Translations under genes and position numbers: made by a program
Assembly: GCA_900543715.1 (NCBI GenBank)
Contig: UQSX01000006.1
Span: forward strand, 1-64,000
Origin: an uncultured Blautia sp.
GTDB lineage: Bacteria > Bacillota > Clostridia > Lachnospirales > Lachnospiraceae
DNA length: 64,000 nucleotides
Reading direction: 5' to 3'
Notes under the pieces: model-generated
Seen by the model: only the letters and a program-made list of their open reading frames with translations
Told to the model about the DNA's origin: nothing
Databases searched by the model: none
Shown: in pieces, positions 23,585 through 30,962 of the stretch
Position numbering within the stretch: position 1 is the stretch's first letter
Layout: every line of letters begins with the position of its first letter

Positions 23585-26476
23585 CTAATCAACAATATAG
23601 TATAATTCTTTTTCTTTGCTGGAAAGGCTTCGGATACCGTTTTCTGAGGTTAACATCTGATCAGCCTTTAAGTACAACTCATCCAGAGATAAGACAGGAA
23701 ATTGTAAAGCCTTTTTACTTCCGTTTTTCTGCAGATCGCAGATCAATCCGTTTGCAAGCCCATAACCTCCGGAATTCAGTTCCAGTACTTTCTCACCGGT
23801 ATCGGTATCGTAGATCTCGCAGCAGTTTTCTCCATTGAGCAGCAGATAACTGCCATCCAGATTCTGGCCACCGTTGCCAAAGGCCATATTTGCATTCTGG
23901 GAAATGATTTCTATGGGTTCCCGGAATGCTCCGTTTTCATCCCGATGTGCGACATATACAGAGCCGCTGAGAGTAGCCTGGCTCTCATGATTAATATATG
24001 CCAATGTGCCGGTGGACTCGTCGTATTGGAAAACGCTGGCATAATCGAAAAGCTTTTCCCCTGTATTCAGATCATAGATTGCTTCCAGGGAATTTCCTAC
24101 ATTGGTTTCTGAGGTACAGATCAATAAACCGTCCGAGGTAAGCATACCGTCCTTTCTGCTTCCATAGTTGGAATCTTCAAAGAAAGAGACATCCTTCTCA
24201 CCTGTCAGATCAATGACGGCTGATCTGGACCAAGAAGCTGCTAATAGTAAGTCTCCTTCAAACTCCAGATGGGAGATCCCGTAATTCCCCAGATCACGGA
24301 TGTCTAAAGAATCTAAAGTCTCCCCGGTTTCTCCGCTGTAGATCACAATATGGTTTTCCCCCTCGCCGATGTGGTAACTGACAGCTAATCGCCGGTGATC
24401 CCGGTCAACGGTCAGACAGATTTCCTCTGAAGCAACCTCCGGTTCCAGTTCTGCCAGGCAGTTTCCTTCAGCCGACCATAATTGAAGGCGGTCATCTGGT
24501 GTCTGCAGAAAAACATGAGAGAAATCCTGAGTTATATAATATGCCTTATGATTTTTCAGAGAAACCCGGATTATAGGTTCCTTCAGGTTATCGGCTTCCC
24601 AGACAGACAGATAGAGGTTTTCTCCTTCCATCTCCACATTTGCGTACTTTTCCCCGTCTTCACTGATCATAAGATATTGTTCGGCTGCTAGAGATTCAAT
24701 TCCAAAGTTCTCCTCTATCCAGGAATAGGTACGGAATTCTACGGAGGTATGCTGATAAAGAAGTCCGCTTTCCGGTTCTTCATAGACAAATCCGGGAAGG
24801 ACTGTCAGCCATTGCTCTTCTTCTCTGGACCAAAGAGCAGCGGCTGTGGTTTCCGGATAACCGTTATACGTAATTTCAGAATTATCAGCAAAGCCACAGG
24901 AAAAGGCAAGTACATTTCCCTTTTTCATTTCTCTGACCCCATGCACTGTATAGCCGTTAGACACGAGCACTTCTGCCAGAATATCAATTTCTTCATTTCC
25001 GGTGTTTCCGGTATCATCAGGTATATAATCATAATGCTCTGTGATATAGTCCTCCGTATTGAGATAGGAATGCTGATAATTTTCCCCTGTTTCCCGGATC
25101 TTTTCCGGAAGCGTTTCTTCTGTATGGCTTTGCCCCTTTTCATCAATTCTGTCTAGCAGTTCTATTTCCGATTCTACGGCGTCTCCATTTCTCTGTCCTA
25201 AAGGGAAGGTTTGTTTTACCACCCAGCAGTTTCGGGAATCTTCCTCCCATATGGCAAAAAGATTTACAGAAGCATCTTCCCGATTCTGGGCTTCATACTG
25301 TCCGGAAAAATAGTTTTCTCCGGTGTCTGTCCAATACAGATCCAGTTGCAGAGATATTTTATCGTCTTCTGTCAGGCATTCTTGTCTGGAGGCTCTTTCT
25401 GCACTTTCGTCGAAATAAACCTGCTCTGTATCACAGGAAAAGATCAGATCGCCGTTATAGGTGTCATAGAGATAGGTATTATCGAAATCTGTCAGTGCGA
25501 CTTTTTTTCCTTCATCATAGGGTTTGCAGATCCACCAGGATACTACGTTAAAAGGGACTACGGCCCGGGATAGCAGCGGGAGCTTTCCTTCATCGGCGAT
25601 TTCCTGGGTGACGGCGCTTCTCAGCGCAGCCTCTGCTTCAGGAAGTATTGGGCGTTCCGGATTTTCCAAATTTTTTGGAAGAGATTCCTGGGCCAGGAGT
25701 ATGGCCAGACGATGGTTGCCGGAACCTGCAGCGGTTTCGGCTTCCGAGGCCAGACGCAGAGATTCGTTTTCGTAAAGGGCTGATTGCCTGCTTGAAATCT
25801 GCTCCAGCATAAACAGGCTGTAAGCAGAAAAACTCAGAGCAGCGCAGAGAATCAGAGCAACGGCAATGGAAACATTTCTTCGCCTTGCTCTCTGGGCCCT
25901 GCGGTATAGATCATCAAACCGGCATCCTAGGATTGGGGCAGCAATACGATAGTACTCTGTTTTCAAGCGGTGCAGCTGCTTTTTTAATGACTCCCCCCGG
26001 ATATCAGCCCCCAGTGGTTCCACTTCTACACGCAGCAGGGTCTCTTTTCCATCTTTCCCAATAGTCCTCCGGTTTTCCCAGCGGATCTGTTCCGGGAAGA
26101 CCTCATCCGGTTCACCGTCGATCAGCAGAGGGAGAATCCGGTTATTGCTGTTACCCCATATCTGTTTAAAATAATTGACTTCTTCCATACACCACCGGGA
26201 TTCTTTCAGATTAGGGGAACAAATGAGGATAAGATAACGGGACTGGGCCAGGGCCTGCCGGATATCCTCTCCCAGGTCGCCGCTGGTAGGAAGTTCTGTC
26301 TGATCCCGGAATATCCGCAGCTTTCTTTTTTCTGTACTGTGTTCTCCTTTGATAACGATTTTATGTTTTTCCAGAAGTTTCTGGAGCTTATCTGCCACAG
26401 CCATATCCTTTGGAAGATGTCTGTAGGAAATAAAGGCATCATAATGATAATCAGTGATATTTCTCTTCTCGGTCAA
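23585..26476 (-). CDS. TIR-domain membrane protein with long beta-propeller-like region
   Basis: A 963-residue paralogue of the following gene. The TIR domain (1-160) carries YDAFISYRHLPKDM, FRDQTELPTSGDLGEDIRQA, YLILICSPNLKES, and WCMEE with the presumed catalytic Glu99. A basic segment (RRAQRARRRN) and one span (202-223) follow, then a helical stretch (LYENESLRLASEAETA, the type seen before WD40-like repeats in STAND proteins). The remainder is repeats such as FDYASVFQYDESTGTLAYIN and CEIYDTDTGEKVLELNSGGY that look like propeller blades. The start is TTG 26476 with GGAGGAGG seven bases upstream; no better ATG exists. TIR domains of this kind typically cleave NAD+ or make signalling nucleotides; activity here is inferred. 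Confidence 0.87.
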   Translation of the reverse strand: MTEKRNITDYHYDAFISYRHLPKDMAVADKLQKLLEKHKIVIKGEHSTEKRKLRIFRDQTELPTSGDLGEDIRQALAQSRYLILICSPNLKESRWCMEEVNYFKQIWGNSNNRILPLLIDGEPDEVFPEQIRWENRRTIGKDGKETLLRVEVEPLGADIRGESLKKQLHRLKTEYYRIAAPILGCRFDDLYRRAQRARRRNVSIAVALILCAALSFSAYSLFMLEQISSRQSALYENESLRLASEAETAAGSGNHRLAILLAQESLPKNLENPERPILPEAEAALRSAVTQEIADEGKLPLLSRAVVPFNVVSWWICKPYDEGKKVALTDFDNTYLYDTYNGDLIFSCDTEQVYFDESAERASRQECLTEDDKISLQLDLYWTDTGENYFSGQYEAQNREDASVNLFAIWEEDSRNCWVVKQTFPLGQRNGDAVESEIELLDRIDEKGQSHTEETLPEKIRETGENYQHSYLNTEDYITEHYDYIPDDTGNTGNEEIDILAEVLVSNGYTVHGVREMKKGNVLAFSCGFADNSEITYNGYPETTAAALWSREEEQWLTVLPGFVYEEPESGLLYQHTSVEFRTYSWIEENFGIESLAAEQYLMISEDGEKYANVEMEGENLYLSVWEADNLKEPIIRVSLKNHKAYYITQDFSHVFLQTPDDRLQLWSAEGNCLAELEPEVASEEICLTVDRDHRRLAVSYHIGEGENHIVIYSGETGETLDSLDIRDLGNYGISHLEFEGDLLLAASWSRSAVIDLTGEKDVSFFEDSNYGSRKDGMLTSDGLLICTSETNVGNSLEAIYDLNTGEKLFDYASVFQYDESTGTLAYINHESQATLSGSVYVAHRDENGAFREPIEIISQNANMAFGNGGQNLDGSYLLLNGENCCEIYDTDTGEKVLELNSGGYGLANGLICDLQKNGSKKALQFPVLSLDELYLKADQMLTSENGIRSLSSKEKELYYIVD

Positions 26477-26505
26477 AGATTGTCCTCCTCCCGGTTATAT
26501 GTGAC

Positions 26506-26550
26506 AAAGACAGGCTTTGCCTTTTGGGAGGATTTCCAAAGCCTGTCTTT
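26506..26550 (-). promoter_or_regulatory. Intercistronic hairpin in the TIR/RyR operon
   Basis: AAAGACAGGCTTTG (26506-26519) pairs perfectly with CAAAGCCTGTCTTT (26537-26550). It lies between the RyR gene and the first TIR gene. On the minus strand only three T follow, so partial termination or an RNA-processing/stability role is more likely than full termination. It could lower TIR expression relative to the upstream genes. Confidence 0.55.
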
Positions 26551-26559
26551 ATTCGGTCA

Positions 26560-26808
26560 TTATTTTTCTATTCTGTATCCAAGAGAAACCAACATTTCGA
26601 TCACCTGTTTTACAGTACGCCGGTCAAGGTCTTTTTCATCTTCTGTCAGGTCCTCATAAGGAATCATGGATTCGTGTGTTTTGCGAGCCCTGTCTGTTGT
26701 TTCTCCGTATTTCCAGCCCTGTCTGGTACGTTCCTGCTGCCAGGCCTCGTGTACTCCTTTGGCAATAAATTCTATATCCCTTTCCGAGACTTTAGATCCA
26801 ATTCCCAT
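26560..26808 (-). CDS. Stand-alone RyR-domain protein
   Basis: The 82 residues are essentially one RyR domain, the repeat first defined in ryanodine receptors: IAKGVHEAWQQERTRQGWKY, then KTHESMIPYEDLTEDEKDLD and VKQVIEMLVSLGY. The invariant pattern H-x-x-W...GW...H..L.PY..L...EK..D is complete. Bacterial RyR domains are thought to bind ligands, possibly nucleotides; the role is unproven. GGAGGAG precedes ATG 26808. It sits between the zinc-ribbon membrane protein and the TIR genes in the same operon, and the 633-residue protein at the operon head ends in a second, more divergent RyR domain. Confidence 0.85.
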   Translation of the reverse strand: MGIGSKVSERDIEFIAKGVHEAWQQERTRQGWKYGETTDRARKTHESMIPYEDLTEDEKDLDRRTVKQVIEMLVSLGYRIEK

Positions 26809-26849
26809 AATCTCCTCCTGCTTCGTTTTCGATTTCCAGGCTTAAATAA

Positions 26850-27398
26850 TCATCTTATCTTGCTTCCGCAGGAATTGCAGAATCTGGAACCGACAGGTAC
26901 TTTTGTGCCGCATTGCGTACAGAACTCAGACTGGCCGCCGCCTGCCGTCTGAATGTCCTGGGTGGTTCCGGAGGTATCTGTTCTGCCTGCAGTGGAAGCC
27001 TGGCCTTCCAGTAGCCGGATATTGGTCTCCAGTATTTGGATTACCTGATCATCCAGTTTTGCCTGCTGGACCATGCCGCCGATCTGTGTCAGCAATACCG
27101 GCCATGCCACAAAGAGCATGATCATGGTAGGGACGATCTGCTGACCGAAAATCCCGACTTTTGCTTCGATGTTTACGCCCCCTGAGACAGGCGTCAGTTC
27201 TACATTAAGTGCAGTTTTCATCCCCAAAACCGACTTAAATAAACCGCCTTTAGTTATGCTGAAATAATTTCCCAGAGCGCTGTCCCCGGTAGTAAAGGTA
27301 TAGCCCTGTTGGGAAAGCTGTTCTCCGGTCTGCCGGATGACCTCCGAATAGTCCTGCATCTGTGTCGGTACGAATTTCGTTGAATTAAATGTTCCCAT
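26850..27398 (-). CDS. Membrane-associated protein with C-terminal zinc ribbon
   Basis: A 182-residue protein of unknown family. Residues 1-90 are a soluble beta-rich region (TGEQLSQQGYTFTTG, SITKGGLFKSVLGMKTALNV). A hydrophobic segment (about 97-118, IVPTMIMLFVAWPVLLTQIG) and a short coil follow, then a threonine/glutamine-rich linker. The C-terminus is a double CxxC zinc ribbon (FCTQCGTKVPVGSRFCNSCG). The start is ATG 27398 with GGAGGGGG just upstream; an upstream in-frame start at 27428 would overlap the preceding gene more. The same type of ribbon ends the M48 protease of this operon, suggesting a shared partner or scaffold. Confidence 0.75.
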   Translation of the reverse strand: MGTFNSTKFVPTQMQDYSEVIRQTGEQLSQQGYTFTTGDSALGNYFSITKGGLFKSVLGMKTALNVELTPVSGGVNIEAKVGIFGQQIVPTMIMLFVAWPVLLTQIGGMVQQAKLDDQVIQILETNIRLLEGQASTAGRTDTSGTTQDIQTAGGGQSEFCTQCGTKVPVGSRFCNSCGSKIR

Positions 27399-27657
27399 AA
27401 TCCCCCTCCTGTTTTTCTCTTCTGGCATTCATCTCATAAAGTACCGCCAATTCACTGATGGCATCCAATACCAGAGTTTTCTCATTGTCAGACAGGATTT
27501 CCTCCATTGTTTTCAGCCTGTCGATCACCCGATTTACCTGATCTTCCATTTCTTCATCTGTAATGATCCCATCTTCCATGATTTTTTTGAAGCTGTCTTT
27601 GCTTTCCACAACTTCATCCAGCAATAAATAACCTGTCTCTGCATCAAATAGTTTCAT
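27385..27657 (-). CDS. Small acidic helical protein of the TIR/RyR operon
   Basis: A 90-residue protein without recognised family. It is largely helical and acidic (DGIITDEEMEDQVNRVIDRL, LSDNEKTLVLDAISELAVLY) and has no membrane span or cysteine. AAAGGAGGAAG lies upstream of ATG 27657. It begins 18 bases after the M48 gene, and its 3' end overlaps the start of the zinc-ribbon protein by 14 bases, which indicates translational coupling. It may be an adaptor or chaperone of the complex; nothing in the sequence fixes a function. Confidence 0.7.
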   Translation of the reverse strand: MKLFDAETGYLLLDEVVESKDSFKKIMEDGIITDEEMEDQVNRVIDRLKTMEEILSDNEKTLVLDAISELAVLYEMNARREKQEGDYGNI

Positions 27658-27675
27658 AAAGTTTTCTTCCTCCTT

Positions 27676-28581
27676 TTAATGCAATTTATTTCCGCAATGC
27701 CGGCAAAATCCCCAGTCGCCTTCCACAGGTTTGCCGCATGCCGGACAAAGGTTCTTTTCCAGGATTTTTGCAGGTTCCCGCTCATATTTGAAATCCATAA
27801 TGTTTTTGAAGACCGGGGAAGAGCACCATTCTTTGATCTCCAGCGCCCGCACCGACAGGAAGGGATGGTTCTGGCTCATTAAAGCATAGTACTGAAGCAT
27901 TTTATTCCAGTTAGAATCGTCCATAAAATCCCGGTATTCCTCTGCCTGACGCATATAAAGTTCCATGTCAAGACGTTCAGCCATTTCCCTGCTTCCGGAT
28001 GCCAGAAGGGCCATGACCTGTGCTACGGTTTCAGAACCGTCCATATAGATAGCTGCTGCTCTGTCACAGCTGAATTCACTGCATCTCTGCCAGTGGAAAA
28101 ACGCCAGCTGAAGTCCGCTGGTAATAAGATTTCCTCCCAGAATATTGGCCCCGGCAGACAGAAGTATGCTTGCCATAGTTTGATATAAGACATGGCGGCA
28201 GGCAATATGTCCGCATTCATGGGCAAGTACGGCGCTGATCTGTTTTTCGTTCATCAGATCTACAAGGCCGGAGGTAACGGTTATAGAGATAATGCTGTCA
28301 CCCATGGTATATGCGTTGGCTGCCGGATCCAGTTCCAGATAAAATTCAGGTTCCCGGATCCCCAGTACTTCACAGATGGGCGGCAGCAATGCATAAAGTT
28401 CCGGCAGCTGCCGGGGGCCGATCTGCACTTTGTTTGACATATTAATCCCCCGGATCATATTCTCGCTGAACATTTTCATAAAAGCCTTCAGTGCAGCGGA
28501 AAATCCGGGAATCTGCTGCAGCTCCCGCAGCGCTTTCTGGTCCTGGGGATGGTAATAATCTCTGGGATTGATGCTCCGCAT
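27676..28581 (-). CDS. M48-family zinc metalloprotease with C-terminal zinc ribbon
   Basis: The 301-residue protein has the M48 core AVLAHECGHIACRHV (HExxH zinc motif) and a downstream CSEFSCDRAAAIYMDG segment that supplies the third zinc ligand (E/D-x-x-x-D pattern). Segments before and after the motif are moderately hydrophobic. The C-terminus is a double CxxC ribbon (LCPACGKPVEGDWGFCRHCG). M48 enzymes include HtpX and Ste24, which degrade membrane proteins. Here the protease may process operon partners, but that is inference. GGAGGAG precedes ATG 28581, two bases after the stop of the RCK-RyR gene. Confidence 0.88.
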   Translation of the reverse strand: MRSINPRDYYHPQDQKALRELQQIPGFSAALKAFMKMFSENMIRGINMSNKVQIGPRQLPELYALLPPICEVLGIREPEFYLELDPAANAYTMGDSIISITVTSGLVDLMNEKQISAVLAHECGHIACRHVLYQTMASILLSAGANILGGNLITSGLQLAFFHWQRCSEFSCDRAAAIYMDGSETVAQVMALLASGSREMAERLDMELYMRQAEEYRDFMDDSNWNKMLQYYALMSQNHPFLSVRALEIKEWCSSPVFKNIMDFKYEREPAKILEKNLCPACGKPVEGDWGFCRHCGNKLH

Positions 28582-28583
28582 AT

Positions 28584-30485
28584 TTACTCCTCCTTCTTCA
28601 TTGCATATCCTGCAGTTTTTAGTATATGTCCTATGGATTTTACCAGGTGCGTATCCAAGTACTGGTAGTCAGTGTCATAGTACCTGCCGACTTCAGGAAG
28701 TTTTTCCCATGGGACAAGACAGGTATGAAGCAGTTTTTTCGGATCCTTGTTGGAGCCGGGAGGCATCTGCTCCGGTGTCCCGCTTTTCCATCCTTCGCAG
28801 AAAAGGCTGGCTTCCCACCGCAGATGCTCTCCTATAGACAGATTTTCTACAAGAACTGGATTTTTTTCAAGATCCTGTTCGTAGGAACCATCGGGAAGGC
28901 CGGAGACGATCACATAACCTGCTGCGCAAACTTTCCATGGAATATGGACTGCCATGGCACGGCTGGAAAATTTTTCGTAAATACTGGCAGTTTTCCAGAA
29001 GGTATTCTCATCTCCCTGCTCCCCATAGTATTGTTTATAAAAACAATGTACCGCTTTGGCCATTCCATCCAGTTTTTCGTTGATCAGGATATCATAGCTG
29101 TAAATCTGTTCCTGGCAGCCGAAGCCTGCAAGCCCTTCGGTTTTTAATATACCGCTGTCTTCACTGATGTTTTTTTCTTTTACAAACAACGGAACCTTCT
29201 TTTGATACCGCTGCAGGATGTCATCGAGACGCAGAGCCAGCTCCATGTTTTTGGCTGCGTCAGTCCCTGTAAAGAAAATCCCGTCCGGGCAATGGGAGGT
29301 ATGTATAAAATATTCGTAAAACTCTTTTGTGTCAGGCTCTTCCCTGCACAGATCAAGCTGTACTGCCTGTCCGAGGGCCGGATTGCTGACCTGAAAATAG
29401 GCAGTTTTTTCCGCTGCTTCTGCACCAAAAAGCTGGATTTGTATATGCATTCCGGCTGTCTGGACTCCTGGGATCAGATATCTGCACAATTCTTCCGCAG
29501 TACCGGACCAACCTATAACTGCCAGATTGAAATCACGTTCCACACGCCCAAGGATATTGTCACTTTTGGGGAAGACCGTCAGATATTCTTTAGATAGGAT
29601 TAACTGTCTGGCTGCCAGCTCTTCAGGATCCTCCCAATGAATATCCCATTTCTGATAGATATTATTTTCTGCAATCCTGCGTATTCTCTCACGCTCACTT
29701 AATACATATAAATGAAGCCTGTCCGGAATTTTTTTGCCTTCAGCCTGGCATATTTCATTCAGAAGCTTAATGTTTTTCCATCTTTTAGAATGCATACAGA
29801 TAATGTAGGAATGTTTTCTGCATCTGGAGGCAATCTTTAAGAGGAAAAGGTTTCGCCGCTCCAATGCAAAAGAAAGTTTGAATGCACCATACCGGTAAAT
29901 ATCGTTTTCCAGATGCTTTCTGTCTTCCGTGTCATCTGCATATTCATCTCTGCCGCATAGAACAAGGATGGTTCCGTTCGGGTCTTTTTTGTGGATATCT
30001 TTTACCAGAAAAACAGACTCCTGGGAAACGCCATAAATTAAGTAAACATTGTGTCTGCTTCCTATAGTCTGCAGGAACAGAAGACGCAGCCTGCCCATAA
30101 TGCCGCCACCTATATTAGCGACTACCATGACCGCCAGCAATATCATTGCAGAAAACATGACTACACCATAAATTGCCCGATACAGCTCTATATTTTCCGA
30201 AGCCTTTGTAGATCCGATATCCAATTCCATTACCATGATACGGCCAGAACTGAATAAAGCAAGAAATAGGCTGCCGATTGCGTGGAGCAAACTGCTGTCA
30301 TCTACGGCGAACCCCCAGAAATATCCCCAAAAATAAACGCTGAATCCAATTACAAGAAATACAATAAATAATGTCAGGCCGTATTTTCGAAACCAAAGAT
30401 TATGTTTCGATACAAAATACAGCAAAAAAAGCATCATAGCCAACCCGATGATCCAGGTCAGACAAAAAACCAGCACTTCTCCCAT
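28584..30485 (-). CDS. Membrane-anchored double-Rossmann (RCK/TrkA-like) protein with C-terminal RyR domain
   Basis: The 633-residue protein has three to four N-terminal membrane spans (about 5-25, 33-55, 66-80 and 103-125) like a small channel-type module. Two Rossmann-type units follow: one beginning HNVYLIYGVSQESVFLVKDI (about 140-290) and another at NLAVIGWSGTAEELCRYLI (about 330-480). They resemble the RCK/TrkA-N domains that bind NAD(H) or nucleotides in ion channels, but the glycine motif of the first unit is altered. The last 90 residues form a divergent RyR domain (IGEHLRWEASLFCEGW, LHTCLVPWEKLPEVGRYYD). It is the first gene of the operon. A nucleotide-sensing or gated membrane component is a reasonable inference. 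Confidence 0.78.
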   Translation of the reverse strand: MGEVLVFCLTWIIGLAMMLFLLYFVSKHNLWFRKYGLTLFIVFLVIGFSVYFWGYFWGFAVDDSSLLHAIGSLFLALFSSGRIMVMELDIGSTKASENIELYRAIYGVVMFSAMILLAVMVVANIGGGIMGRLRLLFLQTIGSRHNVYLIYGVSQESVFLVKDIHKKDPNGTILVLCGRDEYADDTEDRKHLENDIYRYGAFKLSFALERRNLFLLKIASRCRKHSYIICMHSKRWKNIKLLNEICQAEGKKIPDRLHLYVLSERERIRRIAENNIYQKWDIHWEDPEELAARQLILSKEYLTVFPKSDNILGRVERDFNLAVIGWSGTAEELCRYLIPGVQTAGMHIQIQLFGAEAAEKTAYFQVSNPALGQAVQLDLCREEPDTKEFYEYFIHTSHCPDGIFFTGTDAAKNMELALRLDDILQRYQKKVPLFVKEKNISEDSGILKTEGLAGFGCQEQIYSYDILINEKLDGMAKAVHCFYKQYYGEQGDENTFWKTASIYEKFSSRAMAVHIPWKVCAAGYVIVSGLPDGSYEQDLEKNPVLVENLSIGEHLRWEASLFCEGWKSGTPEQMPPGSNKDPKKLLHTCLVPWEKLPEVGRYYDTDYQYLDTHLVKSIGHILKTAGYAMKKEE

Positions 30486-30497
30486 GAATCTTTCCTC

Positions 30498-30566
30498 TCA
30501 CTGTTTCGGCTGTTTACAGGCGACTGCTGCGGGATGCAGAGTGGTCAAAGACACAGATGCAAGCAT
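30498..30566 (-). other. 22-codon leader ORF upstream of the TIR/RyR operon
   Basis: An ATG at 30566 opens a short frame encoding MLASVSLTTLHPAAVACKQP plus KQ, ending at TGA 30498-30500, 12 bases before the first operon gene. AGGCGG stands three bases before the ATG, which is rather close. It may be a leader peptide or coincidental. It lies after the terminator-like hairpin on the same transcript. Confidence 0.35.
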
Positions 30567-30592
30567 GTCCGCCTGGATCATTGTCAAGAATA

Positions 30593-30650
30593 AAAACAGA
30601 GCTGCTGCATTAAATATTTTGATCGTTATTTAATGCGACAGCTCTGTTTT
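30593..30650 (-). terminator. Strong intrinsic terminator or attenuator in the TIR/RyR leader
   Basis: AAAACAGAGCTG and GCATTAAATA pair with TATTTAATGC and CAGCTCTGTTTT around a two-base mismatch, a stem of more than 20 bp. It is followed on the minus strand by TTTTTATTC. It has A and T runs on both sides, so it could act in both directions. It lies between the operon promoter and its first gene, so the operon would need read-through or antitermination. Confidence 0.75.
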
Positions 30651-30703
30651 ACCATGCTGACCTTTATCTCCCGCATGTAGAAAATAATTATATTAATATG
30701 CTT

Positions 30704-30731
30704 ATTTTACCATTTTTGGTTATTTTGTCAA
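30704..30731 (-). promoter_or_regulatory. Promoter of the TIR/RyR operon
   Basis: On the minus strand: TTGACA (plus 30726-30731), a 16-base spacer, then TAAAAT (plus 30704-30709). The surroundings are very AT-rich. Predicted initiation near 30697 gives a leader of about 210 bases that contains the terminator hairpin and the short ORF. Confidence 0.65.
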
Positions 30732-30862
30732 TTGATTTCTGTAAACATTATATAAATATTAAAAAAAACAATAATTAAAAAAGAATTTTATGTAATTACT
30801 GATTATAATTTTGAGTTTAATTTTCTTCCATTGTAAAAGAATGGTTCTTTGGGCGAGGAAAA

Positions 30863-30926
30863 CTGACAAAATTGTCAGGAAAATATCGGGAAATGTCCAG
30901 GAAATGTCAGGAACCTTATGTATAAT
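30863..30926 (+). promoter_or_regulatory. BceR-like operator and promoter of the ABC transporter operon
   Basis: CTGACAAAATTGTCAG (30863-30878) is a perfect 16-bp palindrome of the form TNACA-N4-TGTNA, known for BceR-type regulators. Two further TGTC(C)AGGAA half-sites follow to 30911, and TATAAT stands at 30921-30926 with no strong -35, which fits an activated promoter. Confidence 0.6.
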
Positions 30927-30962
30927 ATAAGAAGCATTAAAATATGGAAACGAGGTGCTTAT

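Noticed and set aside
21223..30485. Assignment of the TIR operon to Thoeris
   Set aside because: There is no ThsA-like SIR2/SLOG effector and the TIR proteins are membrane-anchored with large ectodomains, so the known name does not fit.
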